Shown here: positions 1 through 6,689 of the stretch, piece after piece
How positions within the stretch are numbered: the first letter of the stretch is position 1
Layout: each line of letters begins with the position of its first letter
From: a candidate division CSSED10-310 bacterium
Lineage (GTDB): Bacteria; CSSED10-310; JAFGDC01
DNA length: 6,905 bases
NCBI GenBank assembly: GCA_016932295.1
Contig: JAFGDC010000449.1
Coordinates: 1 to 6,905 of the forward strand
Direction of reading: 5' to 3'
Position numbers and translations under genes: made by a program
The notes under the pieces: model-generated
The model's input: the letters and a program-made list of their open reading frames with translations, nothing else
The model's database searches: none
Told to the model about the DNA's origin: nothing

Positions 1-87
1 GCTTCTCCGGGGACGGAACGCTTCTCCGGGGACGGAACGCTTCTCCGGGGACGGAACGCTTCTCCGGGGACGGAACGCTTCTCCGGG
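1..87. repeat. 19-bp perfect tandem repeat array (about 4.6 copies)
   Basis: Four identical copies of the 19-mer GCTTCTCCGGGGACGGAAC lie head to tail at 1-19, 20-38, 39-57 and 58-76. An 11-base partial fifth copy (77-87) then breaks into unrelated AT-rich sequence. The window starts inside the array, so its left end is unknown. The copies show no divergence, which suggests recent expansion by slippage or recombination. Each unit contains TCTCC/GGGGA, which can fold back with one G-U pair, and CGGA...TCCG across the unit junction. The period is not a multiple of three, so a coding repeat is unlikely. The core resembles REP-like palindromes linked to RAYT (TnpA-REP) transposases, but that is recollection, not something shown here. 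Confidence 0.95.
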
Positions 88-191
88 AATTGAATAGAAA
101 AAACACGCCGGTGATGCTACAAATACGAATCCGTGTCTGAAGGCCCGGATCAGGCGAGGGTGGTAGTTGATGCGGGACGAAAGGAGCACCG

Positions 192-2282
192 ATGAGATTA
201 CGTGGATTCAGCATGCTTGCTTGTTTGATAGCATTGCCCCTTGGGCTCGCCACTGGTGAAGGGCATGGGTTCATTCCCGTGGGTGGCGGCGGCGTCAACC
301 TTGGCGCCGTATCGTATGTCACCGCGGACCCCGCGTCGGGGTGGTGGCTCGTGGCAGAATCAGAAAGCAGCCGGCAGCTTGCCTACGTGGATCGCACCGG
401 GCGCGCCGTCCTGGTGCCTGACCCGCCTTTCGAGTCCGCTGTCAATGCCCTGGCGTTCGATGGCAAGGCTGGCCGGATAGTCAGCGCCACCGACGGCGGT
501 CTCTGGTGCTGCGATCTGTCGACCATGCGCTGGCAGCGGCTCGGGACCCTGGCCGGCGTCACCGATCTGATCTGGCATGGCGGTCGCCTGCTGGCCGCCG
601 TTGCGGACGGAATCGTGTCAGTGGAACCCGACGGTGTCCACCAGGTGGCCACCTGTGAACCAGGGGATCATGCCTTCTCCCAGGCTGGCAATGCCGTGCT
701 GGTGTTGACTCGGGACCAGGGCTTGCTGGAACTGCTGGGTGACGAGGTGAACCGGGTTACCGAAAAGAAGCAGCGGTCAGTGTTTAAGACTGCGGGAAGC
801 ATGTTCACCACTGATGAAGGGGAATCCTTCGTGGTGAGCGAGAAGGGTCTCTGGCGGTTGGCCGGCGGAAAGTTGGAACCGTACGCGAAGAAATTGGATT
901 GTATCGCTCCGCTGGTGATGATGAGCGCCGAGGAACGCATCTGGTACGCCGCGCTCGGCGGCGGTCTCGTGCTCAAGGAAGGTGACGTCGAACAGCGGTT
1001 CACCACCGCCTCCGGTCATTTGCCGGCTGACAGCATCACGGGATTGGCCACGTCGTACGATGACGAGTTTCTTCTCGTGGGAACCAGCGCCGGCGCCGTG
1101 GTGGTGGAGACCACCGCTGCCGCCCGACTCAAATCCGTCGAAACAGTTACGGACAGTTGCTATCGGCTCGACCGCCCGGCGGGATCGATGTTTCTGGCGA
1201 CTCGCATCGCCTTGCCGCGCAGCTATGACAGCATCATCCAGCATGCCTTTGTTCGCATCCAATTGCCGGTGGAGGAGGGTGTCATTGTGGAGCCCATCCT
1301 CGAGCAGGACGTGTATGGCAATCAGCAGCTCCTGATTCCCGGCGATTATGCCTGGCTGTCCTGGCATAGTATGAGTCTGGAGTGGTTCGACAAGACCAAC
1401 TGCCTGCGGCTGGACCTGGCCGCTCCCGTTCCCATGCTGCCCGGACCAGTGGAATCTTTGCCGTTTGTGCAACCGCTGCCCGGCATGCCTGCGCCGGATA
1501 CGGTCGTGGAGATGGCCGTGGCGGAGGTTGCCCCGGAATCCAGGGGTGATGCATTGAAGATCTGTCGTGACTTGATCTACTCGAGGTATTTCACCGATCC
1601 CACTGTCACCGTGCCGGGAGTGGACCTTTCCAATCCCCGTATGCGTCTTCACTTCTCGGTGGCCTTGCTGCGCTCCCTGGGGTTACCAGCCAGGCTGGTG
1701 ACGCGGGATCTGGAACGCTGTTGGGGAGAAGTGTGGTTCAATGATATCGGGTGGGTGCCTTACGATGTGGGTGCTTCACCGCTGGCGTTCTGGCGGGACT
1801 ATCGAACCCAGTGCCCGGCGCCCCGCGACGAGCTGCACGTGGGAGTGCAGAGAATCGCAGCCAGGGACGAGATCCCCGGCTTCACGGTGCTTACCAACAA
1901 CCAGGTGCCGCCTCGGGTGAAGCGGCTGGAACTGTATGAGACGGAGACTGACGAGGCCATTCAGGCCACCCGGCTGCTGGTGGTGGCACCGGCTTCCAGG
2001 CGCGACATCCGAGACACCGGCAGGATCACTTTCAGTGAGCGCCTGAGCGGTATAATCCATAGTGCCGACAGCAGGGAGTATCTCGCTCTCATGGATGATC
2101 ACGGCATGATAGTGCTCGATATCCCTCTGGCCAATTACGATCGCGCGCAGATGCTCAGTATCCCCAACGAATGTTATCTGCAGTTCATTCCATCTGTCAT
2201 CGCCGACTGGTTCATCATGCGGACCATGCGCTGGGAACTCAATCCAGCCCCCCTGACACCGGAATCGATGTCGGTGAAATAG
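192..2282 (+). CDS. Exported beta-propeller / degenerate transglutaminase-like protein
   Basis: A 696-residue protein. The ATG is preceded by AAGGAG at 181-186 with 5-nt spacing. Residues 1-21 form a signal peptide (basic start, hydrophobic core, likely cleavage after LGLA), so it probably acts in the periplasm or at the surface. Residues ~38-310 contain repeated short blades (GGLWCCDL, GIVSVEPDG, GLWRLAGG, and HLPADSITGL followed by FLLVGTSAG) resembling two-component-regulator-type propeller repeats. Residues ~320-420 look like a beta-rich linker domain. Residues ~450-530 match the transglutaminase-like core (ALLRSLGLPARLV, then WGEVWFNDIGWVPYDVG). The expected catalytic Cys, about 12 residues before R494, is absent (P482/R483). 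The expected His of HAW is R509 (RCW). Only D525 is kept. I infer a non-enzymatic scaffold or binding domain. The C-terminal ~150 residues are unrecognised. No convincing promoter is visible in 88-191. The gene ends 9 nt before argS and is probably co-transcribed with it. Confidence 0.9.
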   Translation: MRLRGFSMLACLIALPLGLATGEGHGFIPVGGGGVNLGAVSYVTADPASGWWLVAESESSRQLAYVDRTGRAVLVPDPPFESAVNALAFDGKAGRIVSATDGGLWCCDLSTMRWQRLGTLAGVTDLIWHGGRLLAAVADGIVSVEPDGVHQVATCEPGDHAFSQAGNAVLVLTRDQGLLELLGDEVNRVTEKKQRSVFKTAGSMFTTDEGESFVVSEKGLWRLAGGKLEPYAKKLDCIAPLVMMSAEERIWYAALGGGLVLKEGDVEQRFTTASGHLPADSITGLATSYDDEFLLVGTSAGAVVVETTAAARLKSVETVTDSCYRLDRPAGSMFLATRIALPRSYDSIIQHAFVRIQLPVEEGVIVEPILEQDVYGNQQLLIPGDYAWLSWHSMSLEWFDKTNCLRLDLAAPVPMLPGPVESLPFVQPLPGMPAPDTVVEMAVAEVAPESRGDALKICRDLIYSRYFTDPTVTVPGVDLSNPRMRLHFSVALLRSLGLPARLVTRDLERCWGEVWFNDIGWVPYDVGASPLAFWRDYRTQCPAPRDELHVGVQRIAARDEIPGFTVLTNNQVPPRVKRLELYETETDEAIQATRLLVVAPASRRDIRDTGRITFSERLSGIIHSADSREYLALMDDHGMIVLDIPLANYDRAQMLSIPNECYLQFIPSVIADWFIMRTMRWELNPAPLTPESMSVK

Positions 2283-2285
2283 GAG
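2281..2285 (+). promoter_or_regulatory. argS Shine-Dalgarno overlapping upstream stop codon
   Basis: AGGAG shares its first two bases with the TAG stop (2280-2282) of the upstream gene and lies 6 nt before the GTG at 2292. This placement supports GTG 2292 as the argS start. It also suggests translational coupling, because ribosomes terminating on the first gene stop on the argS initiation site. Confidence 0.8.
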
Positions 2286-2291
2286 CGCCGC

Positions 2292-4025
2292 GTGAAAGAT
2301 CGGACTATTCAATCCATCGAACGGGACCTGCTTCAGGCGGTGCTGGACGTGTTGGAACTTGAGCCTGGCGCAGTACCCGATGTGCGTCTTACGGCTCCGC
2401 CTGAAGATGTGGATGCCGACTTCAGTCTTGCCTGTTTTCCGATGGCGAAGGCAGCGCGCACCTCACCCAGGGCAGTCGCCGAACGACTCGCCGCCGGGCT
2501 TGCCGGCCATCCCCTGCTGTCGGCGACGCAGGCGATGGGGCCCTACGTGAATATCTCGCTGCATCCCAGCCACCTGTTCGGGGTCACGCTGCGCCAGGTC
2601 CATGACGAGGACACCGGTTTCGGGCGCGCTGCTGCTACTGGTGCCAGGATCCTGGTGGAGTATTCCTCACCGAACACCAATAAACCGTTGCACCTGGGAC
2701 ATGTCCGGAACAATACTCTCGGCCTGGCCCTGGCGGAGATTCTCAAGGCCGCCGGGAATGAGGTGATCACGGCCACCATATTCAATGATCGTGGCATTCA
2801 TATCTGCAAGGCAATGCTTGCGTACGAACGGTTTTCCAGCGGTGCGACGCCGGTGAGCGCGGGGATCAAGGGGGACCATTTCGTTGGTGGCTATTATGTG
2901 AAGTTCGAACAAGCCCTGCGGGAAGACCCCGGTCTGCTGGATGCCGCCCAGGACATGTTGCGCCGTTGGGAGAACGGCGATGAGGATGTGCGCCGGTTAT
3001 GGCGCACCATGAATGGCTGGGCCATGGACGGCATGCGGGAAACCTATGAACGCATGGGATGCACTTTCGATCTGGTACAGCATGAGAGCGATACCTATCT
3101 CCTGGGTCGGGATATCGTTCATGAGGGACTGGCGCGCGGGGTATTTCACCGCAAGGATGATGGCTCGGTGTGGGTGGACCTGACCGCTGCGGGTCTGGAC
3201 GAAAAGGTCCTGTTGCGCAGTGACGGCACCTCTGTCTACGTCACCCAGGATTTGGGCACGGCTGTTGAACGGTTCCGTGCATATCGGCTCGATCGCGCAA
3301 TCTACGTGGTAGCATCGGAGCAGAACTACCATTTCCAGGTCCTGTTCTCAATCTTTGCACTGCTCGGGTACAGTTGGAGTGATGCCTGCCACCATTTCAA
3401 TTATGGAATGGTGTACCTGCCCGAGGGGAAGATGAAATCGCGGGAGGGCAAGGTGGTGGATGCCGATGACCTGTTGGACCAGATGAAGGCCATGGCCAGA
3501 ACCATCATGGCCGAGTCGGGATTCAACTTCGGAGATCACGAATGGGATCCCATTGCGGAAATGGTGGCGCAGGGAGCCATCAAGTATTTCATGCTGCGGG
3601 TGAGTCCCAAGAAGGACATCCATTTCGATCCCAGGGAATCGCTGTCATTCGAGGGCGCAACAGGCGCCTATCTGCAATATACCCATGCCAGGATCTGCAG
3701 CATCTTCCGCAAGGCGGCGCGCAACGAACCACTGGAGTTCGACCCACGGCGTCTTGGTGAGCCGCAGGAAACAACGGTCGTGCGGCTCCTGTGGCGGTAT
3801 CCGGATACCGTCCGGCGCAGCGCAGAGGGATTGAATCCCACCAGGCTCGCGTACTATCTCTGGGAGTTGGCCAAGGCCTTCAACCAGTTCTACACGCAGC
3901 ACAAGGTGCTGGGGATCGAGGACGACTCGTTGACCACTGCCCGGCTGGCGTTGTGTCATTCCGTGCGGGTCGCCCTGCGCAATGGTCTATCTTTGATGGG
4001 GATCGATGCCCCGGAGAAAATGTGA
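2292..4025 (+). CDS. argS: Arginyl-tRNA synthetase
   Basis: A class I aminoacyl-tRNA synthetase that ATP-dependently charges tRNA-Arg with arginine in the cytoplasm. The 577 residues are a full-length family member. The N-terminal Add1-type tRNA-binding domain is at ~5-95 (DFSLACFPMAKAARTSP). The Rossmann catalytic core runs ~118-390 and carries the HIGH motif as HLGH at 134-137, followed by NDRGIHICKAM at 165-175. The signature loop is KMKSREG at 380-386. The DALR-type anticodon-binding domain runs from ~457 (TGAYLQYTHARICSI) to the C terminus, which has the family ending LRNGLSLMGIDAPEKM. The KMSK second lysine is replaced, as in many ArgRS. K131, just before HLGH, could compensate, as proposed for such variants. 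The SSPNTNKPLHLGH plus KMKSREG combination is typical of Bacteroidota-like ArgRS. The start is GTG, set by the SD at 2281-2285. The next gene begins 67 nt downstream. Confidence 0.98.
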   Translation: MKDRTIQSIERDLLQAVLDVLELEPGAVPDVRLTAPPEDVDADFSLACFPMAKAARTSPRAVAERLAAGLAGHPLLSATQAMGPYVNISLHPSHLFGVTLRQVHDEDTGFGRAAATGARILVEYSSPNTNKPLHLGHVRNNTLGLALAEILKAAGNEVITATIFNDRGIHICKAMLAYERFSSGATPVSAGIKGDHFVGGYYVKFEQALREDPGLLDAAQDMLRRWENGDEDVRRLWRTMNGWAMDGMRETYERMGCTFDLVQHESDTYLLGRDIVHEGLARGVFHRKDDGSVWVDLTAAGLDEKVLLRSDGTSVYVTQDLGTAVERFRAYRLDRAIYVVASEQNYHFQVLFSIFALLGYSWSDACHHFNYGMVYLPEGKMKSREGKVVDADDLLDQMKAMARTIMAESGFNFGDHEWDPIAEMVAQGAIKYFMLRVSPKKDIHFDPRESLSFEGATGAYLQYTHARICSIFRKAARNEPLEFDPRRLGEPQETTVVRLLWRYPDTVRRSAEGLNPTRLAYYLWELAKAFNQFYTQHKVLGIEDDSLTTARLALCHSVRVALRNGLSLMGIDAPEKM

Positions 4026-4092
4026 CCCTTGCAAGGTCGAGAGAACGTTAACGGTGCATTGCCTATGAACCATAACAGCATGGAGGATACAC

Positions 4093-5544
4093 ATGAGTAT
4101 ACTGAATAAGCTTGAACCGAAACCGGTGTGGCGTCATTTCGAGGCGTTGACCAAGATACCCCACACTTCCAAAAACGAAGCGCAGGTTGCCGCCTACGTG
4201 ATGGAGAAGGCGCGCGCCGAGGGACTCGACGTCAAACGCGATGCCGTGGGCAATGTGCTCGTAACCAAGCCTGCCACCCCGGGCCGGGAGAAGGTGCCGG
4301 TGATGATCCTGCAGAGCCACCTGGACATGGTGGGTGTGCGGGCGACCGGTTCCAGCCATGATTTCCAGAAGGATCCTCTCGAGGTTAAAATCGAAGACGG
4401 CTATGTGCGCGCCGTGGGAACAACCCTCGGTGCCGATAACGGCATCGGCGTCGCTTTCATGCTCGCCATCATGGAATCCTCCGACCTGGAGCATGGCGCG
4501 CTGGAGTTCCTGTTCACCATCGATGAAGAAGCCGGCATGACCGGCGCGCATGGCCTCGATCCCAATTTCGTCTCGGGCCAGCGGCTGCTCAACCTCGATA
4601 CGGAGGAGTGGGGAGCGTACTATATTTCCTGCGCCGGCGGCGGTGATTCCATTGTACGGTTGCCTCTCGAACGCGAGGGCGTCAAAGGAGGAACCTACCT
4701 CGAACTGGCGATCCATGGCTTGCTTGGCGGTCACTCCGGAGCCGATATCAATCTCGGTCACGGCAGCGCCAATAAAATTCTGGGCCGGTTCCTGAACGCC
4801 GCCCGTGCCGCCGGTTCCATACGGATCGCGGAGATCAGCGGCGGCAGCAAGCGGAATTCCATAGCGGCGGAAGCGAGAGCCGTCCTGTGGACCGGTGACA
4901 ACAAGGCCGCCGTGATGACCGCCATGGAAGCGGTGGGAAAAGTGGTGGCAGAGGAGCTTGCCAAGGTGGATGGCGGCTTCCGGTTCAGCCTGACTGAAAC
5001 GGATGACGTCGCCATGCCACCCACGGTCCCCGCTGTGACCGATGCCATCATCGATCTGCTGGTGGCATTGCCCCATGGTGTGCAGGCCATGAGCACCGAG
5101 GTGGATGGACTGGTGGAAACTTCAACAAACCTCGGTGTCATAGGCATCGAAGGGGACAAGTTCGTAATCAGCATGCTCAACAGGTCCGCAGTGGATTCCA
5201 TGATCGATGTGGTGAAAGCCCAGATCAGGACGATCGCACGGCTTGCCGGCGCCAGTGTCGAAGAACCACGCGGTTACCCTGGCTGGAAACCCAACAAGGA
5301 TTCGTTCCTGCTGAAAAAGGCCAGTGCGGTCTACCAGGAAATCCATGGACGGGAACCAGTCATCCGGGCCATCCATGCAGGACTGGAGTGCGGCATTTTC
5401 AGCAAGAAATTACCCCACGTCGACATGCTCTCCCTCGGACCGGAGATCCATGGCGCCCACTCGATCGCGGAGGAAGTGGAAATCGACTCCGTGGAGAAGA
5501 CCTGGGTGCTGGTGACCGGGATCCTGGCGGCACTCAAGGACTGA
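4093..5544 (+). CDS. pepD: Aminoacyl-histidine dipeptidase (M20C, PepD/carnosinase-like)
   Basis: A zinc metallodipeptidase of family M20 that hydrolyses Xaa-His and other dipeptides in the cytoplasm and so recycles amino acids. At 483 residues it is close to E. coli PepD (about 485). By alignment with that family from memory, the metal ligands are H76 (QSHLDMVG), D115 (LGADNGIG), E146 (TIDEEAGMTG), D169 (LLNLDTEEWG) and H456 (IHGAHS). The catalytic residues are D78 and E145. The lid/dimerisation domain is inserted at ~185-395 and includes LGGHSGADIN and MLNRSAVDSM. The closing catalytic segment holds AIHAGLECGIF (426-436) and SLGPEIHGAHS. All key residues are present, so it should be active. 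The ATG has a strong GGAGG at 4082-4086 with 6-nt spacing. It follows argS by 67 nt and is the last gene before a strong terminator. A separate promoter in 4026-4092 cannot be excluded. Confidence 0.97.
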   Translation: MSILNKLEPKPVWRHFEALTKIPHTSKNEAQVAAYVMEKARAEGLDVKRDAVGNVLVTKPATPGREKVPVMILQSHLDMVGVRATGSSHDFQKDPLEVKIEDGYVRAVGTTLGADNGIGVAFMLAIMESSDLEHGALEFLFTIDEEAGMTGAHGLDPNFVSGQRLLNLDTEEWGAYYISCAGGGDSIVRLPLEREGVKGGTYLELAIHGLLGGHSGADINLGHGSANKILGRFLNAARAAGSIRIAEISGGSKRNSIAAEARAVLWTGDNKAAVMTAMEAVGKVVAEELAKVDGGFRFSLTETDDVAMPPTVPAVTDAIIDLLVALPHGVQAMSTEVDGLVETSTNLGVIGIEGDKFVISMLNRSAVDSMIDVVKAQIRTIARLAGASVEEPRGYPGWKPNKDSFLLKKASAVYQEIHGREPVIRAIHAGLECGIFSKKLPHVDMLSLGPEIHGAHSIAEEVEIDSVEKTWVLVTGILAALKD

Positions 5545-5562
5545 TCGATAATTTCAGCTCGC

Positions 5563-5601
5563 GGCGAAGGACGGGGGTGACTCCGTCCTTCGTCTTATTT
5601 T
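5563..5601 (+). terminator. Intrinsic terminator after pepD with GUGA tetraloop
   Basis: The perfect 10-bp stem CGAAGGACGG (5565-5574) / CCGTCCTTCG (5583-5592) extends inward by a G-U and a G-C pair to close a GUGA loop (5577-5580), a GNRA tetraloop. It extends outward by G-U and G-C pairs at 5563-5564/5593-5594. The T-rich tail TCTTATTTT ends at 5601. It lies 18 nt after the pepD stop and should end the three-gene transcript. Confidence 0.9.
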
Positions 5602-6007
5602 CGGCGCCTGCCGGGGGCCATGACGCAATGCGTTGTCGCAGGTACAGAAAAATAGGGGGGACTTTTTATCCCCCCGGGATGCTAAGGTGAAAGAAGGGTT
5701 TAGTTAGGGTAGGGACATTTCCTATATAGCAGCGGCGGAAAAAATAATCAAGCCATTCCTGCAAATAATCGTGAAAAAAAAAGCTTTTCCCGAAGCGGGT
5801 GTCCCGGGTGCGGTCCGGAAGCACGGGGAAGGAGGTTCGGGACTCGTGGGGAGTGTGGTCACCGGGTTTTCCGAAAGGGCGGCGGAGCGCAAGTGGAAGT
5901 GCCTGGGAAATGCTTCCTTGACTCGAAAGCAGGCTGTTTCGTACACTCATTTCAGAGCTGGTGTGAGAAAGCGCTGGCGGCAGGATTGAAAAACGACGGG
6001 GGGTGAC
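5602..6007. other. Gene-free region between pepD terminator and zinc-knuckle gene
   Basis: About 400 bp with no convincing gene. It holds an ACGCA-A-TGCGT palindrome (5623-5633), a G6/C6 hairpin (5655-5675), an AT-rich patch at ~5720-5785 containing TATATA (5724-5729) and a run of nine A (5774-5782), then ~220 bp of GC-rich sequence. TATATA has only a poor -35 partner (TTAGTT, 17 bp upstream), so I do not call a promoter. The short open frames on either strand lack ribosome-binding sites and protein-like composition. The GGGACATTTCCTATATAG stretch resembles sequence seen near REP or IS ends, which is only an impression. Confidence 0.6.
5648..5675 (-). terminator. Possible leftward terminator / G6-C6 hairpin
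   Basis: GGGGGGA (5655-5661) pairs perfectly with TCCCCCC (5669-5675) around a 7-nt loop containing TTTTT. Read on the minus strand, the hairpin is followed at once by TATTTTT (5654-5648), the form of an intrinsic terminator. Read rightward, no T tract follows. No minus-strand gene is visible upstream, so it may instead be an inverted repeat from an old insertion, or it may guard the cluster against antisense transcription. Confidence 0.4.
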
Positions 6008-6520
6008 ATGACGCGAGGTGTTCGACGAAGTAGAGAGTATGCTTCGGGGCGGATGCTTCGGATGCCGAAGGACCCTTACCGGCGGCGCGCCGGTGGCAGC
6101 ATCCTTTGCCCGGAATGCAAGGCGGTCTTCCATGGCAAGCGCTGGGTGCATGATGCATGTCTGCAGGAGCGCATCGAGAAGGACGGCAACTACCAGGAAA
6201 CGACCTGCCCCGCCTGCCGGAAGATTGCGGACAGGTATCCGGGCGGAATGTTGTTATTGAGTGGATCGTATTTCCATCGTCATCGAAGCATGATCATGAG
6301 CCTCATCGAGAACGAGTGTGATCGGGCGGCGCAGTCGAAGCCGCTGGAGCGCCTCATGGATGTTCGGGAAGAGAACGATGGTTTGGCGTTGACCACCACT
6401 ACGGTTTCCCTGTCACAGCGTCTCGGCCGGATGATCCATCGGGCGCACAAGGGAGATCTGCAATTCAAGTGGTCGCAGGGTGCCAAGTTCGCGCGGGTTG
6501 TCTGGCAGCGCGAGGAGTAG
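6008..6520 (+). CDS. Small double CPxC zinc-knuckle protein, BCAM0308-like
   Basis: A 170-residue basic protein. Two Cys pairs, CPEC (C34/C37) and CPAC (C67/C70), are 29 residues apart and probably bind one zinc ion as a ribbon. They are followed by RKIADRYPGG and by HRHRSMIMSLIENE, KPLERLMDV and SQRLGRMIHRAHKGDLQF. This order (CPxC, CPAC, DRxPGG, IxxLIxNE, PLER, RxGxxxHRAxxG) is how I remember the uncharacterised BCAM0308 family, whose zinc ribbon recalls NMD3. I claim no biochemical function. A nucleic-acid-binding or low-oxygen/stress role would be speculation. The start is uncertain: ATG 6008 has only a G-rich GGGGGGTGA immediately upstream. ATG 6062 (M19) has GGGGCGG 9 nt upstream and would still keep both Cys pairs. 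It stands alone after the pepD terminator, with no obvious promoter and no terminator after its stop. Confidence 0.8.
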   Translation: MTRGVRRSREYASGRMLRMPKDPYRRRAGGSILCPECKAVFHGKRWVHDACLQERIEKDGNYQETTCPACRKIADRYPGGMLLLSGSYFHRHRSMIMSLIENECDRAAQSKPLERLMDVREENDGLALTTTTVSLSQRLGRMIHRAHKGDLQFKWSQGAKFARVVWQREE

Positions 6521-6689
6521 CGCGGCGGCGGATTGCCGGTCCGGCGCAGGCTGGTGACCGGGGTCGGGTGTTTCAGTGTGGTGAATTGACGGATGGCGGT
6601 AGTGACGTTCGGGAGGAGTATCGGGTGGCCTGGCCGGGTGGTCTGCGGTTGATGGCGGCGCCTGGCGGGGGTGCCCGGGAATGAAGAAA
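6521..6689. other. G-rich intergenic spacer
   Basis: There is no supportable gene here. On the + strand G clearly outnumbers C, with many GGCGG and GGGTGG runs. The perfect palindrome GCCGG-T-CCGGC (6535-6545) lies 15 nt after the stop of the preceding gene but has no T tract, so it is not an intrinsic terminator. The spacer separates that gene from the structured element at the right edge. Confidence 0.6.

Noticed and set aside
90..123. Possible promoter TTGAAT ... TACAAA upstream of the first gene
   Set aside because: The spacing is 22 bp, too long for a standard sigma-70 promoter, and no better pair was found.
213..224. Possible lipobox (MLAC, Cys11) in the first protein
   Set aside because: The -3 residue is Met, not the usual Leu, and the hydrophobic core continues after the Cys (LIALPLGLA). 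An ordinary signal peptide fits better.
4027..4036. Perfect palindrome CCTTGCAAGG just after the argS stop
   Set aside because: It is a single 10-bp palindrome with no loop, no T tract and no second copy nearby. It could be chance or a minor operator, with no support for either.
4063..5076. Long antisense open frame (337 codons) opposite pepD
   Set aside because: It is a mirror of the codon pattern of a GC-rich gene. The + strand product has every M20 catalytic residue, while the antisense product has no recognisable domain.
5771..5989. GTG-initiated open frame of 72 codons on the + strand
   Set aside because: There is no Shine-Dalgarno (the upstream bases are CAAATAAT), the start sits on a run of nine A, and the product has no recognisable motif or domain-like composition.
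5666..6151. Minus-strand open frame of 161 codons spanning the gene-free region
   Set aside because: It overlaps the start of the zinc-knuckle gene, has no ribosome-binding site that I can see, and its composition is unlike the real proteins here.
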